Below are positions 1-5,817 of a stretch of 12,428 bases of DNA, one piece after another (the first letter of the stretch is position 1; every line of letters begins with the position of its first letter). A program made the position numbers and the translations under genes. The notes below the pieces were generated by a model. It was not told where the DNA came from, made no database searches, and saw only the letters and a program-made list of their open reading frames with translations. This stretch comes from an uncultured Selenomonadales bacterium (GTDB taxonomy: Bacteria; Bacillota; Negativicutes; Selenomonadales; Selenomonadaceae), in NCBI GenBank assembly GCA_937915885.1, contig CALGGP010000032.1, positions 1-12,428 on the forward strand, in the 5' to 3' direction.

Positions 1-141
1 CGCTGCCGGTTTCGGTGCCGGTGCGGGAGCCGGAGCCGCCGCCGCTTTCGGAGCCGCCTTCGGAGCCGCGCCGCCCGCTTTAATTTCTTCGACCTCGACC
101 TCGTAGGTCTGACCGTTCACCGTGATGTTAAATTTTTTCAT
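1..141 (-). CDS. mmdC: Biotin carrier (gamma) subunit of methylmalonyl-CoA decarboxylase, N-terminal part
   Basis: The ATG at 141 is preceded by GGAGG (RC of 150-154) with 8-nt spacing. The visible 47 residues begin MKKFNITVNGQTYEVEVEEI, the usual opening of biotinyl/lipoyl carrier subunits of Na+-pumping decarboxylases and transcarboxylases. An Ala/Pro/Lys-rich stretch of the flexible-hinge type follows. The C-terminal biotinyl domain with its MKM motif lies off the left edge, so biotinylation cannot be verified here. In this family the carrier shuttles CO2 from the carboxyltransferase (MmdA) to the membrane decarboxylase (MmdB), which would be expected next, beyond the window. It lies 22 bp after the small subunit gene in the same operon. 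A pyruvate or oxaloacetate decarboxylase carrier has the same start, and the assignment to Mmd rests on the neighbours. Confidence 0.85.
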   Translation of the reverse strand, partial: MKKFNITVNGQTYEVEVEEIKAGGAAPKAAPKAAAAPAPAPAPKPAA

Positions 142-163
142 ATGATCGTCCTCCAATCGTCAA

Positions 164-307
164 TCAGCGTTTGATTTTATTCGCCAGTGCCCACATCGGG
201 CTCGGCTTGATTTTCACCGCCGTCACTTTGCCCGCGCCGCCCGTCACTTTTTGGACTGCCGCCGTGATTGCCGCGATGATCTCCGGTTTGATCGCTTTGT
301 CCGACAT
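164..307 (-). CDS. mmdE: Small epsilon-like subunit of methylmalonyl-CoA decarboxylase (47 aa)
   Basis: A 47-codon gene runs from ATG at 307 to TGA at 164-166, with AAGGAG (RC of 318-323) 10 nt upstream. The protein starts MSDKAIKPEIIAAITAAVQK and ends in WALANKIKR. It has no membrane segment. The PEIIAAITAAV stretch and the Trp plus basic tail resemble the C-terminal segment of OadG/MmdD-type subunits. In Veillonella the epsilon chain (MmdE, about 55 aa) is a homologue of exactly that segment and stabilises the complex. The order mmdA, small subunit, mmdC matches Veillonella mmdA-D-E-C-B except that mmdD is not seen. A C-terminal remnant of a lost delta subunit is the alternative, but the good start and SD favour a real small gene. 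It is well under 60 codons and easily missed by gene callers. Confidence 0.72.
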   Translation of the reverse strand: MSDKAIKPEIIAAITAAVQKVTGGAGKVTAVKIKPSPMWALANKIKR

Positions 308-311
308 GTAA

Positions 312-494
312 ATCACTCCTTAAAGGCAATGCGTAATTCTTAATTCGTAATTCGGGGTTCGGGGGCGACGGTTGGGGCGCCGCTCAACGCTCCCACCCGT
401 CGAGGTCGGCGCCCAACTTAGCCCGTGGCTCCCACCCCGCGTTGGCGGCGCCCGCCCTTTAATTACGCATTACGCATTATGCATTACGAATTAT
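312..494 (-). repeat. Interspersed repeat R1 between mmdA and mmdE, with hairpin core and SD
   Basis: Read on the minus strand, R1 starts with 7-bp units (ATTACGC/ATTATGC/ATTACGA class, 462-494) that include the mmdA stop codon. A GC-rich core (about 370-455) follows, then more 7-bp units (328-354), and it ends in the SD of mmdE. The core is bounded by complementary arms at 376-390 and 439-452 (14 pairs with one bulged base). R1 is homologous to R2 and R3 in the same orientation relative to transcription. Its middle (CCACGGGCTAA) is the variant shared with R4a rather than R2/R3. Bases 312-333 are identical, inverted, to 4543-4564. No transposase or coding capacity is visible, so it is a non-autonomous repeat of unknown origin. 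Confidence 0.88.
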
Positions 495-2020
495 AACGGT
501 ATGTTGCCGTGTTTCTTCGCGGGACCCGCCTCGCGTTTGCTCGCCAGAGCGTTGAGCGCCGTGATGATATACGGACGCGTCTCCTTCGGCTCGATAACCA
601 TATCGGCATAGCCGCGCTCCGCCGCTTTATACGGCGTTGCAAACTCGTCGACGTACTCCGCCGTCTTTTGATCCTTGTCGGGGTCTTTGCGGAAAATGAT
701 ATTCGCCGCGCCCGCAGGTCCCATGACCGCGATCTCCGCGCTCGGCCACGCCATGACTTGATCCGCGCCCAACTCTCGACAGCACATCGCGATATACGAG
801 CCGCCGTACGCCTTTCGAGTGATCACCGTGACCTTCGGAACCGTCGCCTCGCTGTAAGCGTAGAGCATCTTCGCGCCGTGACGAATGATGCCGTTGTACT
901 CTTGATCGACGCCCGGCAAAAATCCCGGCACATCGACGAGATTGACCAGCGGCAGATTGAACGCGTCGCAGAATCTGATGAACCGCGCGGATTTATCGGA
1001 CGCATCGACGTCGAGACAGCCGCCCATCACCGACGGTTGGTTGGCGATAATCCCGACGCTCCGTCCGTCGAAGCGCGCAAAGCACGTGATGATGTTCGTC
1101 GCAAAGTGTTCGTGCACCTCATAAAACTCGCCGTTGTCGACGATCATCTTGATAACGTCCTTCATATTGTAAGGCATCTGCGGATTGTCGGGGACGATCG
1201 CGTTGAGCTCCTCGTCCTGACGGTCGGGATCGTCTTCGGTCTCGACGATCGGCGCATCTTCCATGTTGTTCGACGGCAGGAACGACAGCAGATAGCGAAT
1301 CTGTTGAATGCAATCTTCCTCGTCCTCGGCGGCGAAATGCGCCACGCCCGAGCGCGTATTGTGCGTCATGGCTCCGCCGAGTTCTTCGGCAGTGACTTCC
1401 TCGGCGGTGACGGCTTTGATGACGGCGGGACCGGTGATAAACATCTGGCTGGTTTTCTTGACCATGTAGATGAAATCGGTGATGGCGGGCGAATAAACCG
1501 CGCCGCCCGCGCACGGTCCCATGATGACGGAGATTTGGGGGATGACGCCGGACGCGGCGGTATTGCGGAAGAAAATCCCCGCGTAGCCGCTGAGCGCGTC
1601 GACCGCCTCTTGAATGCGCGCGCCGCCCGAGTCGTTGATGCCGATGATCGGAGCGCCCATCTTCATTGCGAGGTCCATGACTTTCCAGATTTTATGAGCG
1701 TGCTTCTCACCGAGCGAGCCGCCCTCGACGGTAAAATCCTGAGCATAAGCGTAGACGAGCCGACCGTCGACGGTGCCGTAGCCGATCACAACACCTTCGC
1801 CGGGCAAATCTTTTTTGTCCTGACCGAAGTTGGTGCAGCGATGCTTGACAAACATATCGAGCTCGACGAAAGTGCCCTCGTCGAAGAACATCTCGATGCG
1901 CTCACGAGCAGTCATTTTGCCTTTCTCGTGTTGTTTGGCGATGCGAGCCGCGCCGCCGCCCTGCATGATATGTTCTTTCTTCTTATGCATGAGTTCAATT
2001 TTTTCTTGAACCGTAGCCAT
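491..2020 (-). CDS. mmdA: Methylmalonyl-CoA decarboxylase alpha subunit (carboxyltransferase)
   Basis: This 509-residue protein has the usual family length and belongs to the acyl-CoA carboxyltransferase family (crotonase-like duplicated fold). The N-half carries SGGARIQE (131-138) and GPCAGGAVYSPA (168-179), the CoA/oxyanion-hole glycine motifs. The C-half carries VPGFLPGVDQE, AYGGSYIAM and the Ala/Gly-rich GPAGAANIIF. The end KKHGNIPL is typical. It transfers the carboxyl group of (S)-methylmalonyl-CoA to biotin on MmdC. ATG at 2020 is chosen because GAGGAG lies 7 nt upstream. The TTG at 2023 would sit too close. It follows mce by 37 bp and precedes repeat R1, whose first unit contains its TAA stop. 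A propionyl-CoA carboxylase beta subunit looks alike, but the adjacent small subunit and carrier genes and the absence of a biotin carboxylase favour the Na+-pumping decarboxylase. Confidence 0.93.
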   Translation of the reverse strand: MATVQEKIELMHKKKEHIMQGGGAARIAKQHEKGKMTARERIEMFFDEGTFVELDMFVKHRCTNFGQDKKDLPGEGVVIGYGTVDGRLVYAYAQDFTVEGGSLGEKHAHKIWKVMDLAMKMGAPIIGINDSGGARIQEAVDALSGYAGIFFRNTAASGVIPQISVIMGPCAGGAVYSPAITDFIYMVKKTSQMFITGPAVIKAVTAEEVTAEELGGAMTHNTRSGVAHFAAEDEEDCIQQIRYLLSFLPSNNMEDAPIVETEDDPDRQDEELNAIVPDNPQMPYNMKDVIKMIVDNGEFYEVHEHFATNIITCFARFDGRSVGIIANQPSVMGGCLDVDASDKSARFIRFCDAFNLPLVNLVDVPGFLPGVDQEYNGIIRHGAKMLYAYSEATVPKVTVITRKAYGGSYIAMCCRELGADQVMAWPSAEIAVMGPAGAANIIFRKDPDKDQKTAEYVDEFATPYKAAERGYADMVIEPKETRPYIITALNALASKREAGPAKKHGNIPL

Positions 2021-2057
2021 CAAATCACTCCTCTAACGATTGATCGATCGGACGGGA

Positions 2058-2471
2058 TTAGTCGCGCTGACAGAGCTCGAGCAGGACGCCGTGAGTGGAT
2101 TTCGGATGCAGGAACGCGATCATGGCGCCGCCGGCTCCCTTGCGCGGCGCCTTATCGATCATGCGGACGCCTTTTTCCTGCAGCTCGGCGATTGCCGCCT
2201 CGAGATTGTCAACGCGCAACGCGATGTGCTGAATGCCTCCGCGTCCCTTGTTGTTCTCGATGAATTTTGCGATCGGCGAATCGTCGGCGGTGGCGGCGAG
2301 CAGCTCAATCTCGGCGCCGTTGGCGGTCGGATAAAATCCAGTGGTGACTTTCTGATCGGCGACGGTCTCTTCGCCCGTCGATGCCAGCCCGAGGGTCTCC
2401 CAGAATGCGCCGACTTCCTTCAGATCGGTCACGGCGATCCCAATGTGATCCACGCCCAAAATTTTAAACAT
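2058..2471 (-). CDS. mce: Methylmalonyl-CoA epimerase
   Basis: A 137-residue VOC-superfamily protein that interconverts (R)- and (S)-methylmalonyl-CoA, linking the mutase product to the decarboxylase. It contains two beta-alpha-beta-beta-beta modules: VDHIGIAVTDL near residues 7-17 and IQHIALRVDNLEAAI near 80-94. His9, His82 and Glu132 (in LLELC) fit metal ligands of the family, with the remaining ligand expected around the AEIELL strand at 53-58. The length is normal. ATG 2471 has GGGAGG 8 nt upstream. It sits between the CoA-transferase gene (231 bp upstream, gap filled by the R4 repeats) and mmdA, exactly where the pathway needs it. The identification is firm from both motifs and context. 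Confidence 0.95.
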   Translation of the reverse strand: MFKILGVDHIGIAVTDLKEVGAFWETLGLASTGEETVADQKVTTGFYPTANGAEIELLAATADDSPIAKFIENNKGRGGIQHIALRVDNLEAAIAELQEKGVRMIDKAPRKGAGGAMIAFLHPKSTHGVLLELCQRD

Positions 2472-2523
2472 CGTAAAAGCCTCCCAAAATATTTTATCTC
2501 ACCTGTGACAGGCAACGTTTATG

Positions 2524-2602
2524 TGGGCGCCGCCAGCGCTCCCGCCCCCCGAGGTCGGCGCCCGAATTAGCCCGTGGTTCCCACCCTGCGCTGACGGCGC
2601 CC
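2524..2602 (-). repeat. Repeat core R4a (minus orientation) in the CoA-transferase/mce gap
   Basis: Read on the minus strand this is a diverged copy of the R1 core. It shares GGGTGGGA, CCACGGGCTAA, GGGCGCCGACCTCG and the terminal CGGCGCCC, and its ends are complementary (around 2526-2535 with 2590-2600). It lacks clear 7-bp flanking units. It has the same orientation relative to transcription as R1-R3 and lies between the CoA-transferase stop and the mce SD. Confidence 0.75.
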
Positions 2603-2618
2603 TTCCCGTCACTCCGAA

Positions 2619-2694
2619 GGCGCCGACGACGCGGGTGGGCATGCTGTCCTCCGTTTGGCGCCGAGCTCCGTGGGTGGGAGCGGCGGCGGCGCCC
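2619..2694 (+). repeat. Repeat core R4b (plus orientation), inverted partner of R4a
   Basis: On the plus strand it follows the R2 core order: GGCGCC, GCGGGTGGG, a TCCTCCGTTTGG segment, GGCGCCG, GGGTGGGAGCG and a final CGGCGGCGCCC. It lies 16 bp from R4a in the opposite orientation, so the transcript across 2524-2694 could fold into one long hairpin or two separate ones. A trace of a flanking unit (AATTACG, 2701-2707) overlaps the CoA-transferase stop codon. Confidence 0.68.
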
Positions 2695-2702
2695 ACAATA
2701 AA

Positions 2703-4205
2703 TTACGGTCTCATGTCGCCCGTCTCGATGAAGCGCGTGTGGAACGACAGCGCCTCATGCAAAAGATGCGGCGTGTTGCTCTTCTTCGTCGCCGCGAGCG
2801 CACGCTCGTAATAATCCAACAGGATCGGACGATAATCCGGATGCGAGCACTTATTGATGATCTCCAACGCCCGACTCCGCGGCTCAAGCCCGCGCAAATC
2901 CGCTACGCCCTGCTCACTGATGATGATGTCAACGTCATGCTCGGTGTGGTCGACGTGAGAACACATCGGCACCACCGAACTGATCTTGCCGCCCTTCGCC
3001 GTCGACGGAGTGTAGAAGATCGTCAGATAGGCATTGCGCGCAAAATCGCCCGAGCCGCCGATTCCGTTCATCATCTTCGTCCCTGTGACGTGCGTCGAAT
3101 TGACGTTGCCGTAAATGTCCACCTCGAGCGCCGTGTTCATCGCGATTACTCCCAGTCGATGAACGACTTCGGGCGAATTTGAAATTTCCTCGGGACGCAA
3201 CAGCAGATATTTTTTATACTTCTCAACGTCCTTATAAAATCTCTCCATGCCCGCCGGCGACGGACTGAACGCCGTCCCGCTCGCAAAGCCCAATTTCCCC
3301 GCGTCGATCAGATCGAGCATCGCGTCTTGAATGACTTCGGTGTAGACGACGAGATCGCTCATGTCCGACTCGACAAAGCCCGCCAGCACCGCGTTTGCCA
3401 CATTGCCCACGCCCGATTGCAACGGCAGAAGTTTTTCGGGCATGCGACCCGCTTTGATCTCCGCGCGGAGAAAGTCGAGAGTGAACGCCGCCATCTTTTT
3501 GGAGTTCTCGTCGACCGGCGTCAAATCGCGCGTGTGATCTTTGATGTCGCACGGCACTATGAATTTGATCTTGTCGGGCGTGCACGGAATGTAAGTCGTC
3601 CCGATCCGATCGTCCGCTTTGACAATCGGGATCGGCAGACGATTCGGCGGATCGAGCGGCACATACACGTCGTGCATGCCCTCGAGCTCCATCGGCTGAG
3701 TCGTGTTCACTTCGACGATCACGATGTCCGCCGATTGCACGTAGGACGCCGCGTTGCCGAGCGAAGTCGTCGGGATCAAATTGCCTTCCTCCGTGATCGC
3801 CGCCGCCTCGACCAACGCCACATCGATCTTGCCGAGGAAGCCCGTCCGCGTCAATTGCGCCGACTCCGACAGATGCAGGTCGAGATAATTTACATGCCCG
3901 TCGTTGATGTCCTTGCGCAGCGCCGAATCCGTCTGATACGGCAGACGCTGTTTGATGCCGTGCACCAACGCCAACACGTTGTCGCACTCCGGACCCGTCG
4001 ACGCGCCCGTCCAAATGTTGACGGTGAACGGCTCTTTCTTCATGCGTTCGGCAAGCGCGATCGGAACCGCCTTCGGATACGCCGACGCCGTGAAGCCCGA
4101 GCACGCGATCGTCATGTCCGGCTTGATCCACGCCGCGACTTCCTCCGCGCTGACAATTTTCGAGTGCAGCTCTTTGTTCTTCACTCGATCGCGGATATCG
4201 ATCAT
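2703..4205 (-). CDS. Succinate/propionyl-CoA CoA-transferase (acetyl-CoA hydrolase/transferase family)
   Basis: A 500-residue protein of the acetyl-CoA hydrolase/transferase family (class I CoA-transferases; relatives include ScpC, Cat1 and AarC). Visible family features are GNLIPTTSLGN (141-151), VVYTEVIQD with Glu290 as the probable catalytic residue forming the glutamyl-CoA thioester, FASGTAF (307-313), GIGGSGDFARN (381-391) and the C-terminal VPMCSHVDHTEHDVDIIISE stretch. The family length is about 490-510. The likely reaction is propionyl-CoA + succinate to propionate + succinyl-CoA, which closes the succinate-propionate cycle without ATP. Substrate choice is inferred from mce and mmdA downstream. 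Acetate-specific transfer is possible. ATG 4205 is supported by GGGGGA about 6 nt upstream. It is the first gene after the minus-strand promoter at 4281-4309. Confidence 0.9.
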   Translation of the reverse strand: MIDIRDRVKNKELHSKIVSAEEVAAWIKPDMTIACSGFTASAYPKAVPIALAERMKKEPFTVNIWTGASTGPECDNVLALVHGIKQRLPYQTDSALRKDINDGHVNYLDLHLSESAQLTRTGFLGKIDVALVEAAAITEEGNLIPTTSLGNAASYVQSADIVIVEVNTTQPMELEGMHDVYVPLDPPNRLPIPIVKADDRIGTTYIPCTPDKIKFIVPCDIKDHTRDLTPVDENSKKMAAFTLDFLRAEIKAGRMPEKLLPLQSGVGNVANAVLAGFVESDMSDLVVYTEVIQDAMLDLIDAGKLGFASGTAFSPSPAGMERFYKDVEKYKKYLLLRPEEISNSPEVVHRLGVIAMNTALEVDIYGNVNSTHVTGTKMMNGIGGSGDFARNAYLTIFYTPSTAKGGKISSVVPMCSHVDHTEHDVDIIISEQGVADLRGLEPRSRALEIINKCSHPDYRPILLDYYERALAATKKSNTPHLLHEALSFHTRFIETGDMRP

Positions 4206-4230
4206 AAAAATTCCCCCTTTGATTTTCGAT

Positions 4231-4247
4231 GATAATCATGAATTATC
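4231..4247. promoter_or_regulatory. 17-bp palindrome GATAAT-N5-ATTATC, candidate operator
   Basis: Perfect 6-bp arms (4231-4236 and 4242-4247) are separated by CATGA. The left half also overlaps an 11-bp 5-1-5 palindrome centred in ATGATAATCAT. The GATAAT/ATTATC words resemble Fur-family boxes. It would lie roughly 25-45 nt downstream of the predicted minus-strand start site and 26 bp before the CoA-transferase ATG, so it could act as a roadblock operator or mRNA hairpin. The regulator is unknown. Confidence 0.35.
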
Positions 4248-4280
4248 GTCATACCCCTAATGAATTATTTGCTTGGCTGT

Positions 4281-4309
4281 AGAATATCACGCAAAGGCGC
4301 CGCCGTCAA
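4281..4309 (-). promoter_or_regulatory. Sigma-70-type promoter for the propionate operon
   Basis: On the minus strand TTGACG (4309-4304), a 17-bp spacer and TATTCT (4286-4281) give a near-consensus promoter. Predicted initiation is near 4275, giving a leader of about 70 nt before the CoA-transferase start at 4205. Confidence 0.7.
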
Positions 4310-4347
4310 TAAAAGATTTTGGCGCGGTCGAAACTTTTTGGGCAACG

Positions 4348-4376
4348 TTGACAGTATTTGAGCAACGCGATAAAAT
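4348..4376 (+). promoter_or_regulatory. Sigma-70-type promoter for the wecA-wecB operon
   Basis: TTGACA (4348-4353), exactly 17 bp, then TAAAAT (4371-4376): consensus -35, one mismatch at -10. Initiation near 4383 would place the whole R2 repeat inside a leader of about 185 nt. It is divergent from the promoter at 4281-4309, with 38 bp between the two -35 boxes. Confidence 0.78.
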
Positions 4377-4378
4377 TC

Positions 4379-4564
4379 AATGCGTAATGCATAATGCATA
4401 ATGCGTAATTAAATGGCAGGCGCCGCCAACGCGGGGTGGGAACCGATTCCTCCGTTGGGCGCCGCGCTCGACGGGTGGGAGCGTTGAGCGGCGCCCCTCT
4501 CGTCGCCCACGAACCCAATTATGAATTACGAATTACGAATTGCGCATTGCCTTTAAGGAGTGAT
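4379..4564 (+). repeat. Interspersed repeat R2 in the wecA leader
   Basis: 7-bp units of AATGCGT/AATGCAT type (4379-4410) are followed by a GC-rich core (about 4417-4497). A TCGTCGCCCACGAA segment, AATTATG/AATTACG units (4517-4542) and the wecA SD come next. The core is closed by complementary arms 4419-4432 and 4481-4495, with an internal GGGTGGGA direct repeat (4434-4441, 4473-4480). The core is almost identical to R3. Read inward, both flanks have the form TAATKCR, so the element has imperfect terminal inverted repeats. No T-run follows the hairpin, so it is not an intrinsic terminator. The upstream part of the 362-bp intergenic region holds the two promoters and the palindrome. I see nothing else in it. 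Confidence 0.88.
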
Positions 4565-4567
4565 CTG

Positions 4568-5608
4568 ATGACAGAATACATGCTCGCGTTCGTGCTGGCG
4601 TTGGTCGCCGCGCTGATCGCGACGCCGCTCGTAAAAATTCTCGCCGCTCGGACGGGCGCGCTCGACAAACCCGACGCTCGAAAGGTTCATAAGAAACCCA
4701 TCCCGCGCATCGGCGGGCTCGGAATTTACGCCGCGTGCATGCTCTCGATGGTGATTGTCATGGGCTACGCCGATCTGTCGGGCGAATTGTATTGGGGCGT
4801 CGTCGGACTGATGATCTCGGGCACGCTGATCATGCTCGTCGGGCTCATCGACGATTATAAAAATCTGCCCGCGAAGGTCAAACTCCTCGGTCAAATCGGA
4901 GCCGCCGCCGTGCTCGTGCTCGGCTTCGACGTGCGCATCGACTTCATCACCGATCCCTTCGGCGATTACATTTATCTCGAGTGGTTTGCGGTGCCCGCGA
5001 CCATTTTTTGGCTCGTCGGGCTGTCGAACACGATCAATTTGATCGACGGGCTTGACGGACTTGCCGCAGGCGTTTCGTCGCTCGCCGCAATCACCATCAT
5101 GCTCGTCGCGCTCGAGCAGAACGTCATGATCATCGCCGTGTTGACTGCCGCGCTCGCGGGAGCCGCCGTCGGTTTTTTGTTTTACAATTTCAATCCCGCA
5201 GGCATTTTCATGGGCGACTCCGGCGCATTGTTCCTCGGATTCATGCTCGCGGGGATCAGCGTGATCGGAGCAGTGAAATGCGCGGCGACGATCGCTTTAA
5301 TCGTCCCGATCCTCGCGCTCGGACTTCCGATCCTCGACACGGCGTTTGCGATCGTCCGTCGATATCGCGGCGGCGTCCCGATCTTCCGTCCCGACAAAGG
5401 ACATTTGCACCACCGACTGCTCGGGCTCGGATTTACGCAACGTCAAGCGGTGCTGCTGATGTATGTGATCAGCGCGTTGCTCGGCTTGAGCGCGGTGGCG
5501 TTGACGGCGGTCAGCAATCAAATCGCGATTTTTATTCTGATGATCGTGATGGTGTCGATAATTTACGGCGCAAAAAAACTCGGGATATTATCAATGCGTA
5601 ATGCATAA
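4568..5608 (+). CDS. wecA: WecA/TagO-like polyprenyl-phosphate sugar-1-phosphate transferase (MraY family)
   Basis: A 346-residue polytopic membrane protein with about ten hydrophobic segments. It transfers a HexNAc-1-phosphate from a UDP-sugar to undecaprenyl phosphate at the inner face of the membrane, starting a lipid-linked envelope glycan. Family motifs seen are DKPDARKVHKKPIPRIGG (33-50), the Mg-binding DD at 95-96 in GLIDDYKNLP, NTINLIDGLDGLAAG (154-168), FNPAGIFMGDSGALFLG (208-224) and the HLHH loop (279-282) typical of WecA/TagO. Length and motif order are normal. ATG 4568 is chosen for AAGGAG 7 nt upstream. An in-frame upstream extension exists but lies in repeat R2. The last residues SMRNA and the TAA stop are encoded by the 7-bp units of the next repeat, so the native C-terminus may have been altered slightly. 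wecB follows, suggesting a common product. The exact sugar cannot be read from sequence. Confidence 0.9.
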   Translation: MTEYMLAFVLALVAALIATPLVKILAARTGALDKPDARKVHKKPIPRIGGLGIYAACMLSMVIVMGYADLSGELYWGVVGLMISGTLIMLVGLIDDYKNLPAKVKLLGQIGAAAVLVLGFDVRIDFITDPFGDYIYLEWFAVPATIFWLVGLSNTINLIDGLDGLAAGVSSLAAITIMLVALEQNVMIIAVLTAALAGAAVGFLFYNFNPAGIFMGDSGALFLGFMLAGISVIGAVKCAATIALIVPILALGLPILDTAFAIVRRYRGGVPIFRPDKGHLHHRLLGLGFTQRQAVLLMYVISALLGLSAVALTAVSNQIAIFILMIVMVSIIYGAKKLGILSMRNA

Positions 5609-5648
5609 TGCGTAATAAAAAGGCGGGCGTCGCCAACGCGGGGCGGGA
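5593..5648 (+). repeat. Partial repeat: duplicated left end of R3
   Basis: 7-bp units (5593-5616), AAAAAGGCGGGC and the first arm with CGCGGGGCGGGA match the left end of R3 at 5654-5704 and then stop abruptly. It overlaps the last codons and the stop of the wecA gene. It looks like a roughly 60-bp tandem duplication or a truncated extra copy. Confidence 0.75.
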
Positions 5649-5653
5649 ATTTT

Positions 5654-5799
5654 TAATGCGCAATGCGTAATAAAAAGGCGGGCGGCGCCAACGCGGGGTG
5701 GGTACCGATTCCTCCGTTGGGCGCCGCGCTCGACGGGTGGGAGCGTTGAGCGGCGCCCCTATCGTCGCCCACGAAACCCAATTACGAATTACGAATTGC
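5654..5799 (+). repeat. Interspersed repeat R3 between wecA and wecB
   Basis: Left 7-bp units (5654-5671), a core (about 5678-5759) nearly identical to R2 and right AATTACG units (5780-5799), ending 5 bp before the GGAGG of wecB. The first arm reads GGCGGCGCCAACGC instead of the R2 GGCGCCGCCAACGC, so the outer stem (5681-5694 with 5743-5757) is less perfect. The 209-bp wecA-wecB gap consists almost entirely of repeat sequence, with no separate promoter evident. Confidence 0.88.
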
Positions 5800-5817
5800 T
5801 TTTTGGAGGCAGGCGGT

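Noticed and set aside
509..2263. 584-codon open frame on the plus strand opposite mmdA and mce
   Set aside because: It is antisense to two clearly conserved genes, has an Arg/Asp-rich composition typical of the opposite strand of GC-rich codons and no recognisable domain. The same applies to 3327-4232, 2655-3182, 7780-8391 and 6349-6921.
2502..2512. Palindrome CCTGTGACAGG upstream of mce
   Set aside because: It is a perfect 5-1-5 palindrome, but a single short occurrence with no promoter around it and no second copy seen. Too weak to call an operator.
4379..4410. Short tandem units resembling a CRISPR array
   Set aside because: Units are 7 bp with no unique spacers and there are no cas genes. 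These are simple tandem repeats flanking the element cores.
4419..4495. GC-rich hairpins of R1-R3 as intrinsic terminators
   Set aside because: No U-tract follows the stem in the transcribed direction, and genes that must be expressed lie directly downstream.
4306..4518. 70-codon minus-strand frame over R2 (and a 110-codon relative, 5532-5864, over R3)
   Set aside because: The similar peptides arise only because the repeat is the same in both places. There is no SD and no conservation beyond the repeat.
4436..4567. In-frame N-terminal extension of wecA (MGTDSSVGRRARRVG...), and the same extension of wecB from 5698
   Set aside because: Both extensions are translations of the R2/R3 repeat core and are near identical although the proteins are unrelated. 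The SD-supported ATGs at 4568 and 5818 give normal family N-termini. They could still mislead gene callers.
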